DNA of 64,000 bases, taken from positions 338,501-402,500 of the forward strand of contig WPIO01000152.1 of NCBI GenBank assembly GCA_009760855.2. The letters are read 5' to 3'. The DNA is from Cristatella mucedo. Taxonomy: Eukaryota > Bryozoa > Phylactolaemata > Cristatellidae. Positions 9,645 to 47,364 of this stretch are shown here, in pieces. Made by a program: the position numbers and the translations under genes. Each line of letters opens with the position of its first letter. Within the stretch, counting starts at the first letter, position 1. The notes beneath the pieces were generated by a model, which made no database searches, was not told where the DNA came from, and was given only the letters and a program-made list of their open reading frames with translations.

Positions 9645-12198
9645 TGTGTGTAATTGTAAATGTTACTGTACTACTAACAAGAAATCTAATTTGATTAAGA
9701 AAGCGGTCGTATTCCTTGTCAGAAGAAGGATTCAGTTAAATAATGCAGCTATTTGGAAGAAGAAACTAGAGCAGAACGTGGTATGGTGCGCATTTCAATA
9801 GGTGATGGCCAGATTTTTCTCTTTCTTAAAGCTGGTCAGACTTTGTCTAAGAAGCTAGATCTGCTAGGTGACAGGCACAAGAACTTCGGAAAATAGAACC
9901 GTCTGGTAGCTCGGCTGTTTGAGAGTCACTACCTTATGATATAAATTGCTTAATGGTGGATACAAAAGGGCACCGAGTGTTTACTTAAAACTCAGGCAGT
10001 ATATGCATAGAGAGAAAATGGGCTCTTAGAGGGGCGATCTTCTCTTTGGCATTACCCTATACTACTCTATTGCCAGGACTAACGAAGTAAGCTAAACAAA
10101 AAATTGCCACATTTTGAAGTTAGTGACTAAGGCTGCCTAATGATATAATAATAATAACGCACTTGATTAAGCGCCCTCAGAGAACTCAATCTCTTACTAG
10201 GCGCTTTACATTGCTGCAAAGGAAAACACGATTGAATCGTGAGTAATATCATGCTTGATAAACAACTTGAACAACGTGGTGAGGGTGACATGCACAGGGT
10301 CAGCATGCAAATGTGGTTAGTGGCAGCATGCACAGTGTCAGCACGCATAAGCACGTGAAGGACGAATCACAGGGACCCACTAAATGCTGTCCTAAATAGG
10401 TGTGTTTTTAAGTTCCTTTTAAATGTGGTCAGGTCAGGGGATGTTCTGACGCAGGTCGGCAGGAAGTTCCAAGCTTTGGGAGCATACGAACTAAATGCAC
10501 ATATATGATTACGACTGCTACATTGAGTTGTATCCATAGAAGTTTTACGGAACAGATTCTTGAAAGAACATTTGTTTATGCTATTGCCGAGTTAGAGAAC
10601 AATCAATGATTGATGAACATCTGATTCATATGGTGTCAAGAGGTTGCTTGCACACAGCACACACAGTTTGTTAAGAGTCTGGAAATTTTATAATAAATTT
10701 TAAGACAACGGCAAAGAACACACATGAAAGCAATCGCTTGTGTGAGGCCTACAAAGCCTACAAAGCTTACTTCACCATGTCTGTCGGGAATAAAGACAAG
10801 TCATGGATATTAATACAATAATGAAGACGGGAATAAAGGCAACTCATCTCACATTAGAACACTGCAAGAAGACTCTAGATGGATAAGAGTGCGAAAGTAA
10901 ACGCCTCGACCAAGGTCTGGCCGCGGTCGTGCACTCGAGCCCCATGGCATTTGAAGCACGCAAAAAGAGATTAAGTTCTCTTATGGCGCTATACAAATGA
11001 ATCGCATATTCTTCGAGGTAGCGATTTTCAGTATAGCTATAGTATAGTTACAGTGGTTCTCAATCTTCCTAATGTCGCGACCCTTTAATACAGTACCTCA
11101 TGTTGTGGCGACCCCCAACCATAAAATTATTGTAAGAAAAATGTGAAGATATGGGTGTCACGACATCCCCTGACCACATTTAAAAGGAAATTAAAAATGT
11201 AATAATTCATGACAGCATTTAGTGGGTCCTTGCGATTTGTCCTTTATGTGTTTATTCATGCTGACACTGCATGCTGCCACTAACCACACCTGCATGCTGA
11301 CCCTGTGCATGTCATCCCTAACAAAGCTATTCGTGTTGTTTATCAAGATTGATACCACTCACAATTCGATCGTGTTTCCTTTGCAGCAAATGTAAAATGC
11401 CTAGAAGAGATTGAGTTCTGTGAGGGCGCTTTCTCAAGTGTTTTGTTATTATTATTATTTTCGGATTTCTCAGGCGGACCCTGTGAAAGGGTCGTTCGAC
11501 CATCAAAGGGGTCGAGACCCACAGGTTGAGAACTGCTGAACCATAAACTCCGAACCATATACTCAATATTACACTATGTATACTATACTACCATATCATA
11601 GTAGTACAGCATATATAGTATATTATATTATATAGTATAGTATAACCGTCAATATAAAACATCTCATTTCTGAAAACTTTTGAGAGGTCATTTGGTATGA
11701 CATTACAATGCAATTCAAATTTGATATAATTTTGATGTCAAATTTTGTGTGCACAAAGTCCGAGCTTACCTATATATTTTTGAGCTGTTGTAAGCATTGA
11801 GCTGGGTGGTGTAGGTTGAGCACAACGGGCAGTATATGTATGAGCGTGCATTAGTGGTGACACATTCTGGTGCCGTTGTTAATTCGGTTGTCAGATAGCA
11901 GTGCATGGCAAGTTATTGCCGAGCTGGTTTGGTCGAGCGGTTAAGGTACTCGCCCTGACCAAGGTCTGGCTGAGGTCGTGAGCTCGAGCACCGAGGCATG
12001 TATGAAGCGCCTGAATAGAGATTAGGTTCTCTTGGGGTGCTATGTAAATTAATTATATTATATTACTCAACCATGGTAGGCATTTGTGCCGTGGTCTAAA
12101 TATGCGGGCTTCATGTATGCTCAATATCCTAGCCATGCTTTTACTTGCAGGTGCTGGAGTTAATGAGTATCGGCCATTCTACAAGGACCTGCCAAAAG
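8..12198 (+). CDS. DCC/neogenin-family netrin receptor-like gene, partial (8 exons)
   Basis: This is the interior of a cell-surface receptor gene of the DCC/neogenin/protogenin type. In animals these bind netrins or RGM proteins through Ig and FN3 domains and signal in axon or cell guidance. Exons are 8-230, 2003-2197, 5483-5590, 6385-6561, 6729-6857, 6962-7069, 9207-9404 and 12151-12198. All have AG acceptors and GT donors, and every intron is phase 1. Conceptual joining gives the end of one FN3 domain and three further complete ones. The last FN3 has the features of DCC/neogenin FN3-6: EPNGKI before the C strand, a W in the next strand, then GN, a long LxPNTxYYxKVQA strand and an RT ending. 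The 5' part (signal peptide, Ig domains, FN3-1 and -2) is outside the window. No transmembrane helix or cytoplasmic P motifs were found downstream. Family placement comes from remembered alignments. A LAR- or sidekick-type FN3 protein is a weaker alternative. Confidence 0.7.
231..2002. other. receptor intron with AT/CA repeats
   Basis: AT-rich intron with an (AT)n/(CA)n tract at 725-840. I see nothing else recognisable. Confidence 0.6.
725..840. repeat. (AT)n and (CA)n microsatellite
   Basis: Runs of AT broken by short TACATG units are followed by a short CA run and then (AT)n. Confidence 0.9.
2003..2197 (+). CDS. receptor exon B: first half of FN3-4-like domain
   Basis: The acceptor is ttcactgcag and the donor is gtaaga; phase 1 on both sides. 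It encodes SPPSQPRNVKL, a TWDSP strand B and EGYRVSWG strand C, and stops after the SGL turn. An FN3 domain split at this point is common in the DCC family. Confidence 0.75.
2775..3046 (-). mobile_element. Tc1/mariner transposase relic, minus-strand arm
   Basis: The minus strand carries degenerate Tc1/mariner transposase sequence, with shifted-frame remnants of the SPDLNPIE region. It is an inverted, diverged copy of 3163-3435, and both share the stretch cagaagagacaatgcag. Further upstream on the minus strand (3047-3162) a QEENGHLHTA segment resembles the second catalytic-aspartate region (DNAPxHTA) with the aspartate lost. Confidence 0.6.
3163..3435 (+). mobile_element. Tc1/mariner transposase relic, plus-strand arm
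   Basis: The plus frame reads SPNLNPIEPL, a stop, then SDINKQLMQAIW. This is the classic third catalytic region of Tc1/mariner transposases. Stops and length show it is dead. It is the inverted partner of the arm at 2775-3046, with about 116 bases between them. Confidence 0.65.
4320..4945 (+). mobile_element. LINE family 1 (CR1/L2-like) 3' end
   Basis: The copy begins in the reverse-transcriptase C-terminal region (HxxLLTDLHWLPVKQ-like, frame-broken). It continues through the family 3' untranslated region, with cagcatttagtgggt, catgctgccactaaccat and gcctagaaag-like blocks, and ends in a TTA-rich tail. The best copy for comparison is 62985-63800. Confidence 0.8.
5483..5590 (+). CDS. receptor exon C: second half of FN3-4-like domain
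   Basis: The exon runs from the acceptor ttgccttgtag to the donor gtgagc and keeps phase 1. It encodes TYTVAVTSHNRAGSS (strand F and the F-G loop) and the G strand. It completes the domain begun in the exon at 2003. Confidence 0.7.
5591..6384. other. receptor intron
   Basis: No repeat or gene is recognised here. Confidence 0.5.
6385..6561 (+). CDS. receptor exon D: first half of FN3-5-like domain
   Basis: The acceptor is gttttag and the donor is gtaagt. The product has TVVISVRDP in place of the usual strand-B tryptophan region, and REYEVRYKARGASEW as strands C and C'. An aspartate-rich, proline-rich insert sits between strands B and C, where DCC and neogenin FN3-5 also carry a longer loop. 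The acceptor choice is the least certain of this set. Confidence 0.65.
6729..6857 (+). CDS. receptor exon E: second half of FN3-5-like domain
   Basis: The acceptor is tgttgcag and the donor is gtaacg; phase 1. It encodes LDRLTPHTTYEYSARAV, then SGPWSAQLSFTTPE. The TYEYS strand and the xxW-S pattern match neogenin FN3-5. Confidence 0.75.
6962..7069 (+). CDS. receptor exon F: first half of FN3-6-like domain
   Basis: The acceptor is ttcttgtag and the donor is gtatgc. It encodes PSSPPRQL, a LQWEAP strand B and EPNGKIN. The EPNGKI motif is shared with DCC/neogenin FN3-6. Confidence 0.78.
7070..9206. other. receptor intron
   Basis: A large intron whose only recognised content is the family 2 LINE relic at 8100-8600. 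Confidence 0.5.
8100..8600 (-). mobile_element. LINE family 2 (CR1-like) C-terminal RT relic
   Basis: The minus strand reads, with frameshifts, MAARLVDRSKKL, then HSLTPSYLADLLDQFQPP, then a region equivalent to CSAGPKLWNSLP. This is the conserved order at the end of CR1/L2 reverse transcriptase. It is homologous to 63805-63960. Related sequence may continue to about 9060. Confidence 0.6.
9207..9404 (+). CDS. receptor exon G: second half of FN3-6-like domain
   Basis: The acceptor is tatattttag and the donor is gtaggc. It encodes GYVVSYTNDP, an IKKW motif, VIGNKV, LLPNTKYYVKVQATNNAGFG and an RTAKN end. This is the most diagnostic exon for DCC/neogenin relatedness. Confidence 0.8.
9520..9651. 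repeat. (TA)n(TATG)n(TG)n compound microsatellite
   Basis: (TA)n passes through TATG units into a long (TG)n run, about 130 bases in total. Confidence 0.95.
10144..10505 (-). mobile_element. LINE family 1 3' end
   Basis: Read on the minus strand it contains the end of the ORF (GxCSQSLELPADLRQNIP-like), the conserved 3' region and a (TTA)n tail at 10144. Confidence 0.8.
10902..11000 (+). mobile_element. SINE family A, 5'-truncated
   Basis: It matches the SINE at 11919 from the 'accaaggtctgg' block through the B-box-like segment to the tail 'agagattaagttctc'. The A-box part is missing. Confidence 0.6.
11051..11538. mobile_element. non-autonomous hAT element with nested LINE
   Basis: The left end is cagtggttctcaatcttcct and the right end is its imperfect complement, ggttgagaactgctg. 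The ends also carry gcgaccctttaa/gggtcgagaccc-type inner repeats. These are typical hAT non-autonomous ends. No convincing 8-bp duplication remains. A LINE copy (11158-11458) is inserted inside. A cleaner relative is at 51674-51860. Confidence 0.7.
11158..11458 (+). mobile_element. LINE family 1 3' end nested in hAT
   Basis: The family 3' region from acatcccctgaccacattta to a (TTA)n tail, inserted into the hAT element. Confidence 0.75.
11919..12066 (+). mobile_element. SINE family A (tRNA-like head, LINE-like tail)
   Basis: The head reads ggtttggtcgagcggttaag, an A-box-like pol III element, followed by a B-box-like ggtcgtgagctcgag. The tail at 12005-12055 (gcgcctgaatagagattagg, then ttctcttggggtgct) matches the 3' end of LINE family 1. 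It sits just upstream of the 48-bp linker exon. Confidence 0.7.
12151..12198 (+). CDS. receptor exon H: linker after the last FN3
   Basis: A 48-bp phase-1 exon lies between acceptor ttacttgcag and donor gtatga. It encodes GAGVNEYRPFYKDLPK. In DCC family proteins a low-complexity linker joins the last FN3 to the transmembrane helix, and this exon fits that place. It is short, so false prediction is possible. Confidence 0.5.
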
Positions 12199-14035
12199 GT
12201 ATGAGCATTTTGCAATCATTGCAAAGTAAATACTACAGTTAATATCGGCTGATTTAGCCTATGTTATGTATCGGCAGAAGAAAGTTTGTGGCTATTACCC
12301 TGCTTTTGCAGCATGAAATTTAGGATTGCCTGCTGCAGGACTCAAAGCCACAATCTGGGCTGTGAAGTGCAAGCACGTCTCACTGCTGTTAGCTTGCTGA
12401 GAGCAAGCAACTGATAAAATCTTGGCCCCTTTCGTTGCAAGTAACCTTAGCCAGACAAGTCTCTTAGCATTACCCATTGTTGTCGTTTTGATGCCAAGTA
12501 GCTACTATCAGTCAACATGAAGTCAAGTAAATGTATTGACAGACGAGTAAGTTATTCCTAACATTGGTTGCAACATCCTACAACGGAAATGAAGAATTGT
12601 AACGAGGAATTGCAACAATGCCTCATTGCATCCAGTGGCTAACGTTGCAGTTGCTTCTGAGGAATCTTAAATACTTGAAAGTACAAACAGAAAGGGTTAG
12701 CCTGACAATGACCGGTGCTAGGGTCAGCGTTTAGTGCTATCGCATTTCCAATAAGGCTAACGTTTAGCTGCGATACAAATAAGCAAGGGAATACAAATAA
12801 GCATTTTGGCTAAACCATTATGTCAGCAGTTGCTGCTGCAGCTGCATGCACTGCTGCATCCTTTAAGTGCCCGGCACCAGCAGTCACAAGCATGGCAGCC
12901 AGCTTATAGCTGGTGGGCTCTCCGTGCACGACCCTAGGGAATTATGCCAAGCTGTGGCTAATAAGGACACGTGGCAAGGTTTAGGCTAAGCCAATAAAGC
13001 GGTAGGTTCTTGGGCTCTCGAGCCGATGGATCACGCCAAGTAAATACGACGGCTATGCATACTCATAGTGGCATCACCTTTGTTCTTGCGTTCTGGTAGC
13101 ATTGTTGGTAATTCAAGGAAACGTATTCTGGAAAGTCTGGAAGTAACTAGTGACTGTGTCAGCAGCCGTGTGAATAACATGCCCAAGATGGCAAGTGCAT
13201 GATCTGACTAATGTCACGCTCGACTCCAGGGCTAACAGTATTAACAGTTAAGTGTCAAACTAATAGCATTAGTGACATTCAACACTGTTCCATGCATTGT
13301 AACAGGTTAGATCGGTTCGACCAACTCAACAGCATTCATCGTTGACCTCCAGCAATGCAATGTAACTTGTACGAGCAGTGTTTTTTCATTGCTATTGTTG
13401 GTGCACAGTCATTCATCAGGAACAATCACTAGCTACTAGAACATCTTTTAGTTCACTGCCTCCACATTCTATTATGACTGCCAGGGGAAATGCAACTTGC
13501 TGGAGTACATAGACCAGGTCGGATTGTGGTTAGTATTGCTCGGAAGCTCTGGAGTGTCAGGTCTTTTTTCACTCACACACTGCAGCTGCGGTAAAACTAC
13601 TAACATTGATGTGACATCGCCCAGGAGTCTCAGCACAGCACCGAGGGCATCGGGTTGTTGCTTCTCTGCTGACGAGACTTAGCTTTACATATCATTGAAA
13701 CGATCAGAGTCTTGTAAAGCGATTGATGAGCTACAGCAGGCATTAAGTGCTTCGTATAAGCCAAGTTTTTTAGAATAAGTGGCGATCAAACCGACCAGAA
13801 GCAGCAAGGGCAAGTTCACTGACTAGCTGTATGGTGCTGTCTCGGCCAGGCTAATGAACCTGTAACTCCTTAGTGGCAGACAAGTCACACACAAAGACAC
13901 TAAGCCTATACAGGTAGCGTTCAATTCGGCCTTTAGCTTGGTCTTTAATGCGAGAAATTCTTTCACGTTTAGTCTTAGCTAAATGAACTGTGATGGGTCC
14001 TAGCTGCTGATCACAAATCAGTGGAGACATTGTGA

Positions 14036-14260
14036 AACTCTAACTCTGACCCGCAAGGCCTGCAGTGACCTAGCTCTTTCATATCTAGCTGAGTTTCTAC
14101 ATCAGCTTCAGCCTCCTCTTTTAGCCCCGGGTTCTCTTAAGAACCTAAGTTAGCCTTCCCTTTTTGCTACATAAATGCTACTGGTAATGGCAGCTGTGGC
14201 TTTGCTTGTACTACATAGTGGAAATAACTTCTTCCACATTCACAATGACAATATCTTCTC
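14036..14260 (+). mobile_element. LINE family 2 fragment
   Basis: The plus frame reads LTRKACSDLALSYLAEFL, then a frame-broken GSCGFA...W block. This matches the APSYLSDLL and AGPxLWNSLP motifs of CR1/L2 C-termini. Confidence 0.55.
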
Positions 14261-14440
14261 TCCTGCACTAATGCAAACTCTCAAGCACAGTACCTGCTTG
14301 GTGTTCACGGTGCTGGGAGCTGCAAATGAAGATGCATGCATTTTAGCAGTCTTTGTCATGCTGTCCGCTTCATCAAACAAGCAAAACATTCTGACAAAAC
14401 AATTTATAAGAGAAAAATCCACCAGAAGTCCTAGCCAGTA

Positions 14441-14615
14441 GGGTTGAGCAGTGATGGCACACTAGGTTAGGTAGTTGCTCTTCACGACCTCGGTCCTGAG
14501 GTTGTGGGTTTGAATCTTGCTACGGGCGATCCTTCATTGCAGCTGCAAACAGTGGTGGTAGCCTTTAAAGCTCCTCTGTCGCTATATAAAAAGAGGCTTT
14601 TAAATCAGCTAGTAT
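14441..14615 (+). mobile_element. SINE family B copy
   Basis: It shares cacgacctcggtcctgaggt, a B-box-like gtgggtttgaatc, gcgatccttcattgc and the tail tctgtcgctatataaaaaga with the copy at 29803. Confidence 0.7.
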
Positions 14616-14775
14616 GCATGCAACACTCTCACAAATGATGTTACCAATGGTGCTCCACCCATATAGATACTGACTGGGCTGAGCTAGCTAAAGCCTTAAA
14701 CTCTGGTTGGTTGGTATTTCTCGATCGGTTGCTTCTGAAGTAGAATGTTCAAAGCCATGCAGTTTAGGGTGGCAG

Positions 14776-14778
<3 letters not shown>

Positions 14779-14864
<86 letters not shown>

Positions 14865-14868
14865 GAGG
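14779..14868. repeat. (GA)n microsatellite
   Basis: About 90 bases of almost pure GA. Confidence 0.97.
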
Positions 14869-15589
14869 GGATGCCATACATTCGAGAGCAGAAAAGGTAG
14901 CCTGCTATGGGGGACATAGCCTCAGCAATGGTACAGATGGACTGCTGGCCCTCTTCGGTAAGACTAGTCCATCAGTGGAGTTAAAACTTTTGCCGACGTT
15001 CCAGATGGGCTCACGGGCTGGAGGCGCAGGCTCGTGGCACTAGCCCATGAGCAACCGAGCCGTATCCACTCACATTATCCCCTTCACGGAACAAAAAGCA
15101 ATCGCCTTTGGTGTCACACATCCTACGATTGCATGTTCGTACTGAAACACGTCGTCGGGGCATGCTTTTCCAGTGTACTTCAATATGTGCTTACCGAATA
15201 ACCACTGCTTCCCAAGTTGTCTTGCCATGGGGCCGACAGACACCACCGTTGTCCAGCCTGTTTGGCAAACTCATGTTGCTCTCCTTCAGGATGAGTGGTA
15301 CTTGAACTTAGAAGAAGTGCATGCCAGTGAGTAAGCTCTTGCAGCCTTTTAAAGTGCTTTGCCTAGTGAGCAGATATCGTTGCCCTGTTGGGCTTCGAGC
15401 AGAACTCTGCTGACGTGCCAGAACTGTGCTGAACTGACAGTGCATTATGCTGCCAGCGCATAACTGCAGCATCGACTCTGCTTATCCCGACGATTGTCGT
15501 CATGCCAGGAAGCATTTCTCGGTGGCTTGCTAAAAATCTAAATAGCCCCATGATTATGTCTAATTTGCTGATTTGGACTATTGCAATTT

Positions 15590-16110
15590 AATTTTCGCTG
15601 AGCCACCAAGAAAACCTTTGAGCTTTTTTACTAGCCATGGACATGGCTGAAAGGCTGGTCGACCAATCCCACAGGTTCAACCACGTGCCTCCTTTGCTGA
15701 AGGAGCTGCTATGACTCACGGTTGATCGATGGGCCCAGAGACTGTTGACTTGCCTTGCAGCCATATTCTCCACTATTCAAAACTTTTCTCGGTATCCTAG
15801 CAAAAATGCGCAATGAGTACCAAATGAGCAAAGTTCTTACTCTGACCCACAAAGCCTGCTGCTGCTCCTCGGTACCCAGCTGAACAGCTGCACGGTTTTC
15901 AGCCTCTTCCTGCCTTCAGGTATTGTATGGACAATAAGTTAGCTACCGTATTTCTTGGCCTTAAGACTGTTGGTGTCAGAAGGTTTTGCTGTTCAGGTCC
16001 TCGACTGTGGAACTCACTAACTAAATTCTTAGGCAACTACACTAATTCTCCTGCTGGCGACTGTGACAATTTTTTTCCAGTCGTCCTGAGCTGCTACTTT
16101 CTTGAGACTC
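15590..16110 (+). mobile_element. LINE family 2 C-terminal RT relic
   Basis: The plus strand gives AERLVDQSHRFNHVPPLLKE, then LTHKACCCSS, then VRRFCCSGPRLWNSLTKFL in shifted frames. This is the order of CR1/L2 reverse-transcriptase C-termini. Frameshifts and stops show decay. Confidence 0.65.
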
Positions 16111-18087
16111 ACTTCCACCCCGACCGTTTTCCTGACTCTGCTAGGCTTCTCACTATCTCTTTGTTTCGTGCGACGAAGTCTCTTGGCTACCCTATGCATA
16201 GCAAAAGCTGCTTAAGTTTTGAGTGCCCTACACAAAACTGTTCTTCGTAACACGTACTTGGTCTGTGTGAGGTTACAGACGGAGACACATTTTATTACAT
16301 GACATTGGGTGGGAGTCGCAATAGCCCGAGCAGTTTATTGTGCAAAAAAACCTTGAGAGTTCTTCGTTCTCCGACTACACTTGTCGAATTCGATGAGTGC
16401 TGTTACTCATCTCAGTGAAGCCGACCAGCTAGAGGTTGCCGAAGCCTGGGCACGGATAGCTATGCACGTAAAGGGGCACCGATCCGGCATGCTCCCCGGT
16501 GAGCAGGGAGCCCGCTGAGAGGGCATCGAAACGTTATCTGCAAAGGAGCTCCTTGCAAACCGAATTAAAAACAGGGTCCAGTGAAATCATGATATGCTGC
16601 CGCCGACAGCACCCCACTAACGTCGTTAACTCTGAGCATGGGTATGGTTGCTCGGCTGCTCTGACTAATGGGGCAAGCAGCTGTGACGGCTGGACCATGC
16701 TTTGGATGGGGAAAGGAACAGCTTGAAATGCCCAGCTACACAAGCTTGCTGGCCTCGTTGGTGAAAGCTGCTGCATCAATACTCTCTAGTATTCCTACGC
16801 CTTCTTAGCATCTTAACTAGCGACGAGAAATCGCAGATTCTTACAATGAGCGAGAGAGCAAAAACATTCACTTGTTCGTTGCACTATGGTGAACAGGTAG
16901 CATGCAGGCACCGAGGCTGTTGATGTTCGAAAAATACCCGGGAGGATTTGGCTAGTGGAACACTGGTCCGCCGTGCTGACAATCTTCTCATGCATTTGTC
17001 AGGCCGTAATGCAATCAGATGTGCAGCCCTCCTAAATAACGTTCAGTCGTGGCAACTGGCCTGTTTTGTTTCAGTTAGACTGGCATGACTTTGGTTCCCA
17101 CTTGGCTGCTCAGAGGTAGCTCTAAGGATGGGACGGTGCCTCCGTTCATATAGGACTATCGTTGCTGTGTGCGAAGCAAAACGGGTTATCTTCAGCTTGT
17201 ACCCCTAACTGCCAACAAAAGTGGATAAGTTCCTTCAGTGACAGACACTACTCATGCCTTGAGATTCCCTCTACTGCACGGCAAGTAACCCTAATGAAGC
17301 AGCATAACTCCGCAATGCTGACTTCAAAAGAGCACCGTCTTAAGGAGATGATTGCCACAGAGGTCAATGGGCATCTTTGAACTATTCAATTTAAATGCTA
17401 GAGTTTAAGGTTGGTGCATAGTGTGTGTCCATCGATTGATTGACCCTTAAAGCACCAGTATGTTTGAGTGGCTGCTATCACACCGATGCTATCAGGCTTC
17501 TAACGACACATAAGTATGTCATGTAGGTGGTTATGTGGCAAATGCATGGCTCTACAAAAACCGTTACTGTCGGCTAGGGGCATGCTCTTGCTATTGCCAG
17601 GGGCTATTCTCTTGCCCATATTTAAAAAATAGATGCATCAAGTCAGTATGTACCTAAGTTGCTATAGTCAAATGCATAAAATTATGCAGCCGGTACCCAA
17701 GTTGAGTCTTACTACAACCGATTATGAGCAATGCATTCCCATAAGATTCCAGGGAATGATAATTATCGAGCAAAACGTTCCGGTACTATCTCGTGATGTG
17801 ACAAAGCAGCCACATCTCTCCAGCAGTAGGCGACTCCGAGCATGACTATCCTAGATGCTACTGTTACCGGTGCAATGGAGCAACTTTTAGGGTTTGCTAT
17901 AATCAGGCTGGTGATTGACTCAAATAGTACTGATCTTAGCATCCGACAGTATCTCCTTAATTCTTGCCCCAGCTGCAGACTGCTGATGACGATCGAAGCA
18001 GCTTGTGTTGTATGTTAGGCAAATACACTCGAGATAATAAAAAAAACATATGGAGGAATAGGCATCCTGGCATCCTTGTTACAGCAG

Positions 18088-18090
<3 letters not shown>

Positions 18091-18152
<62 letters not shown>

Positions 18153-18184
18153 ACTCTCTGTCTGTCTGTCTGTCTGTCTCTCTT

Positions 18185-18224
<40 letters not shown>

Positions 18225-18278
18225 TCTCTCTTTCTCACTCTCTGTCTGTCTGTCTCTCTCTCTCTCTCTTTTACCATC
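18091..18278. repeat. (CT)n/(TCTG)n tract upstream of collagen start
   Basis: Nearly 190 bases of CT with two TCTG blocks, ending about 410 bases before the collagen ATG. Open frames through it are low-complexity and not genes. Confidence 0.95.
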
Positions 18279-18686
18279 TGTTCTCCTACCCCTCCTACTG
18301 TTAGACCCTCTCGTGTATTCTCATTCACTCTTGAGTAACGAATGTCAAGTGGGCAGGCTCTCAGACCCCCAGTTTTCGATGCTTTGTTCTTATGCCTAGT
18401 CTCCTCCTGGCCAGGCGACTGCCAGCAGGTCTCATTCTGAGCTCGACCCCTCCCCTCCACAGGATGCCTTTAATGGAGCAGCCGGTGACCCTGCTGCAGT
18501 TCCCAGCAGCCCACTTGCTAGACCAGATGAGCATATTAGGACCAGGTGTGTGTCTGGTCAGTGCAGCAGTGGGCAGGAACTGTAGCAGCCACCCAGGCAG
18601 GAGCCGTAGCAGCAGCAGCAGCACCGGCGGAGGCGCTAGCAGCAGCAGCCGCGCTGTCTGTTGTGCTGCACTCTCTGGCGGCGATA

Positions 18687-45657
<26,971 letters not shown>

Positions 45658-46500
45658 CAAGAGGCCGCGCGGCGGCGCGAGGAGAGATCAGCCGCTTGCT
45701 GACAATCGCACACCGTCACACATCGTAGCGCTGCCTGCGTCGTCGCGGTGTGTGCCGGCGATTTTCCGCGAAAGGTAGGAAAACCAGGAACGGCAGCGAT
45801 GCCCCGTTGGGAGTCGGGCCCGGCTGCATGGTCACGGGATCTGAGCCGTCATCGAGCGCGCTGACAGCCGGCCAGGCGAGCACCGAGGTTCGGCGGCGAC
45901 GCAATGAGTGGCCGGTGTCTCAGTGACAAGAGAGACCACGCAGCTGGTGTGTCCCGTGGCCGACCGGGCACGCTTCCCTTGTGGCATCGCAAGGTGTATT
46001 TATTTTTGTACATTTCAAGCGATCCATTCTGCCACTGTCTCCTACAGAAAGCTATCACTGCCACTCACTGCCGTACTAGCCGTAGCAACGCATCAATAAA
46101 CAGCCAATCGTTTTGGTCCACTCCGTGCTCTCACGTGGGCCAGCGAGAGCTTCAGCGGGCGACGCAGCCAGCGGCAGCGGCCGACGTTGGCTCGCCCGAG
46201 CTGCTGGCTGGCTAGAGCTCACAAGACTAGCGTGCACCTGTCGTGCATGCTCGTGCCAGTGGACCCGTGCTATGTAGCTGCCCCTCCCCACTAGCAGGAC
46301 TCTGGATCGTTGCTCTAGTCGAGTCACGAGACGAGTCACGTTCGCGGGCTTTCAGCTAAGGTTGGTTCGGCAGTCGACCATTTCGATCCTTTCGGGAACT
46401 CAGCGGCTGTCTGCGTCCGGCTTTTCTTGTAGTCACGTGTCATGCACCACAGTGTGTTCAAAAGTCTGTCTGTGAGTCAATAAACAATTTTGTTTTACTT
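45658..46500 (+). other. collagen 3' untranslated region (probable)
   Basis: GC-rich sequence after the stop, with AATAAA at 46095 and 46479. No open frame resembling a gene. Confidence 0.5.
46479..46484 (+). terminator. candidate polyadenylation signal
   Basis: AATAAA about 820 bases after the stop codon. An earlier AATAAA is at 46095-46100. Which is used cannot be told from sequence alone. Confidence 0.45.
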
Positions 46501-46714
46501 GCATTGAACACTCTAGCAATACCTTGTCTGGAGTGTCCAGCAGGAGGCTTAGTTGAATGCTTGCCATCTACATATGTCCAAAATTTCCAAGGCGTTTGAG
46601 ACTGCTTAATAAAATAATATGTTGTACAAATATATTGTGCACGTTACAGCGAATTTGGGCTTTCAACTCGGTGTCCGTCTGGGCTTCAAGAGAAAAAGAC
46701 CTATTGCCTCTGGG

Positions 46715-46820
46715 TCTTATCCCAGGGGTGAGACGCTCGCTCTCCACGACCCGGGTCGTAGGTTTGAGTCCTGCAATGGTCAATCCTTGTTTTATGCCGA
46801 CCTGCCCCTAATCACAGGTG
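46715..46820 (+). mobile_element. SINE family B, diverged
   Basis: Shares gacgctcgctctccacgacc and the B-box-like taggtttgagtcctgc with the 29803 copy. The 3' part differs. Confidence 0.5.
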
Positions 46821-47364
46821 CAGGCATTGTGTAATCATCACGCAAGACCGAAAGCAGCGTTAGCGGGGCAAGAATCGCATTTGCTGAATTTTTTTAGAGA
46901 AGAATCAGTGTTTATTTTACATTAACTCGGCGGTTGCTCATCAAGTGGAGTTAAGTTACGATTTCGTCGTTGGTGACAGTTGAGGTGGCGTAGGAATAGG
47001 GGTGTCTCACGACATAAGGTCAGAGCTGTCTGCTTGGGATGACGAGGATATGCAGCCAATTATTCCTAAACCAATCCTTAGCTAATCTTTACATTCGAAG
47101 CCGTAGTTGGCAAAATGTATTAAATTAGGCACTGTTGAATATCGTTCTATTATTTCGCCTACCACTATAAGCTCAGGAAAATTCTTGACTTGAGCGAAGA
47201 ATAAAGACTAGGATATATCACGACATGCCAAGTAACGTGCAGTTGCAAGACAGTGAAGTGATAATAGCTCGGCAGGCATGGGCTACAAGGATTCACATTG
47301 GCGATACAGTCCCAGTGGTTATTACCACCGTACAAAAGTCAGGCTGAGAGACTTGAGGTTAGCA

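Larger units (their letters stand above)
9405..12150. other. receptor intron packed with repeats
   Basis: Contents: microsatellite 9520, LINE 10144, SINE fragment 10902, hAT plus LINE 11051 and SINE 11919. No exon is seen. Confidence 0.6.
12199..18686. other. intergenic region between receptor and collagen
   Basis: I see LINE family 2 relics (14036, 15590), a SINE B copy (14441), a (GA)n tract (14779) and the CT tract before the collagen start. I looked for a hydrophobic helix followed by basic residues, and for DCC cytoplasmic motifs, and found none that are convincing. Confidence 0.4.

Noticed and set aside
14175-14441. Hydrophobic stretch LLVMAAVALLVLH as a receptor transmembrane exon
   Set aside because: No acceptor fits, and the sequence aligns better with the LINE family 2 AGPxLWNSLP region in another frame.
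17957-18460. Open frames rich in Arg-Glu or Ser-Leu before the collagen
   Set aside because: Microsatellite-derived, without splice or domain support.
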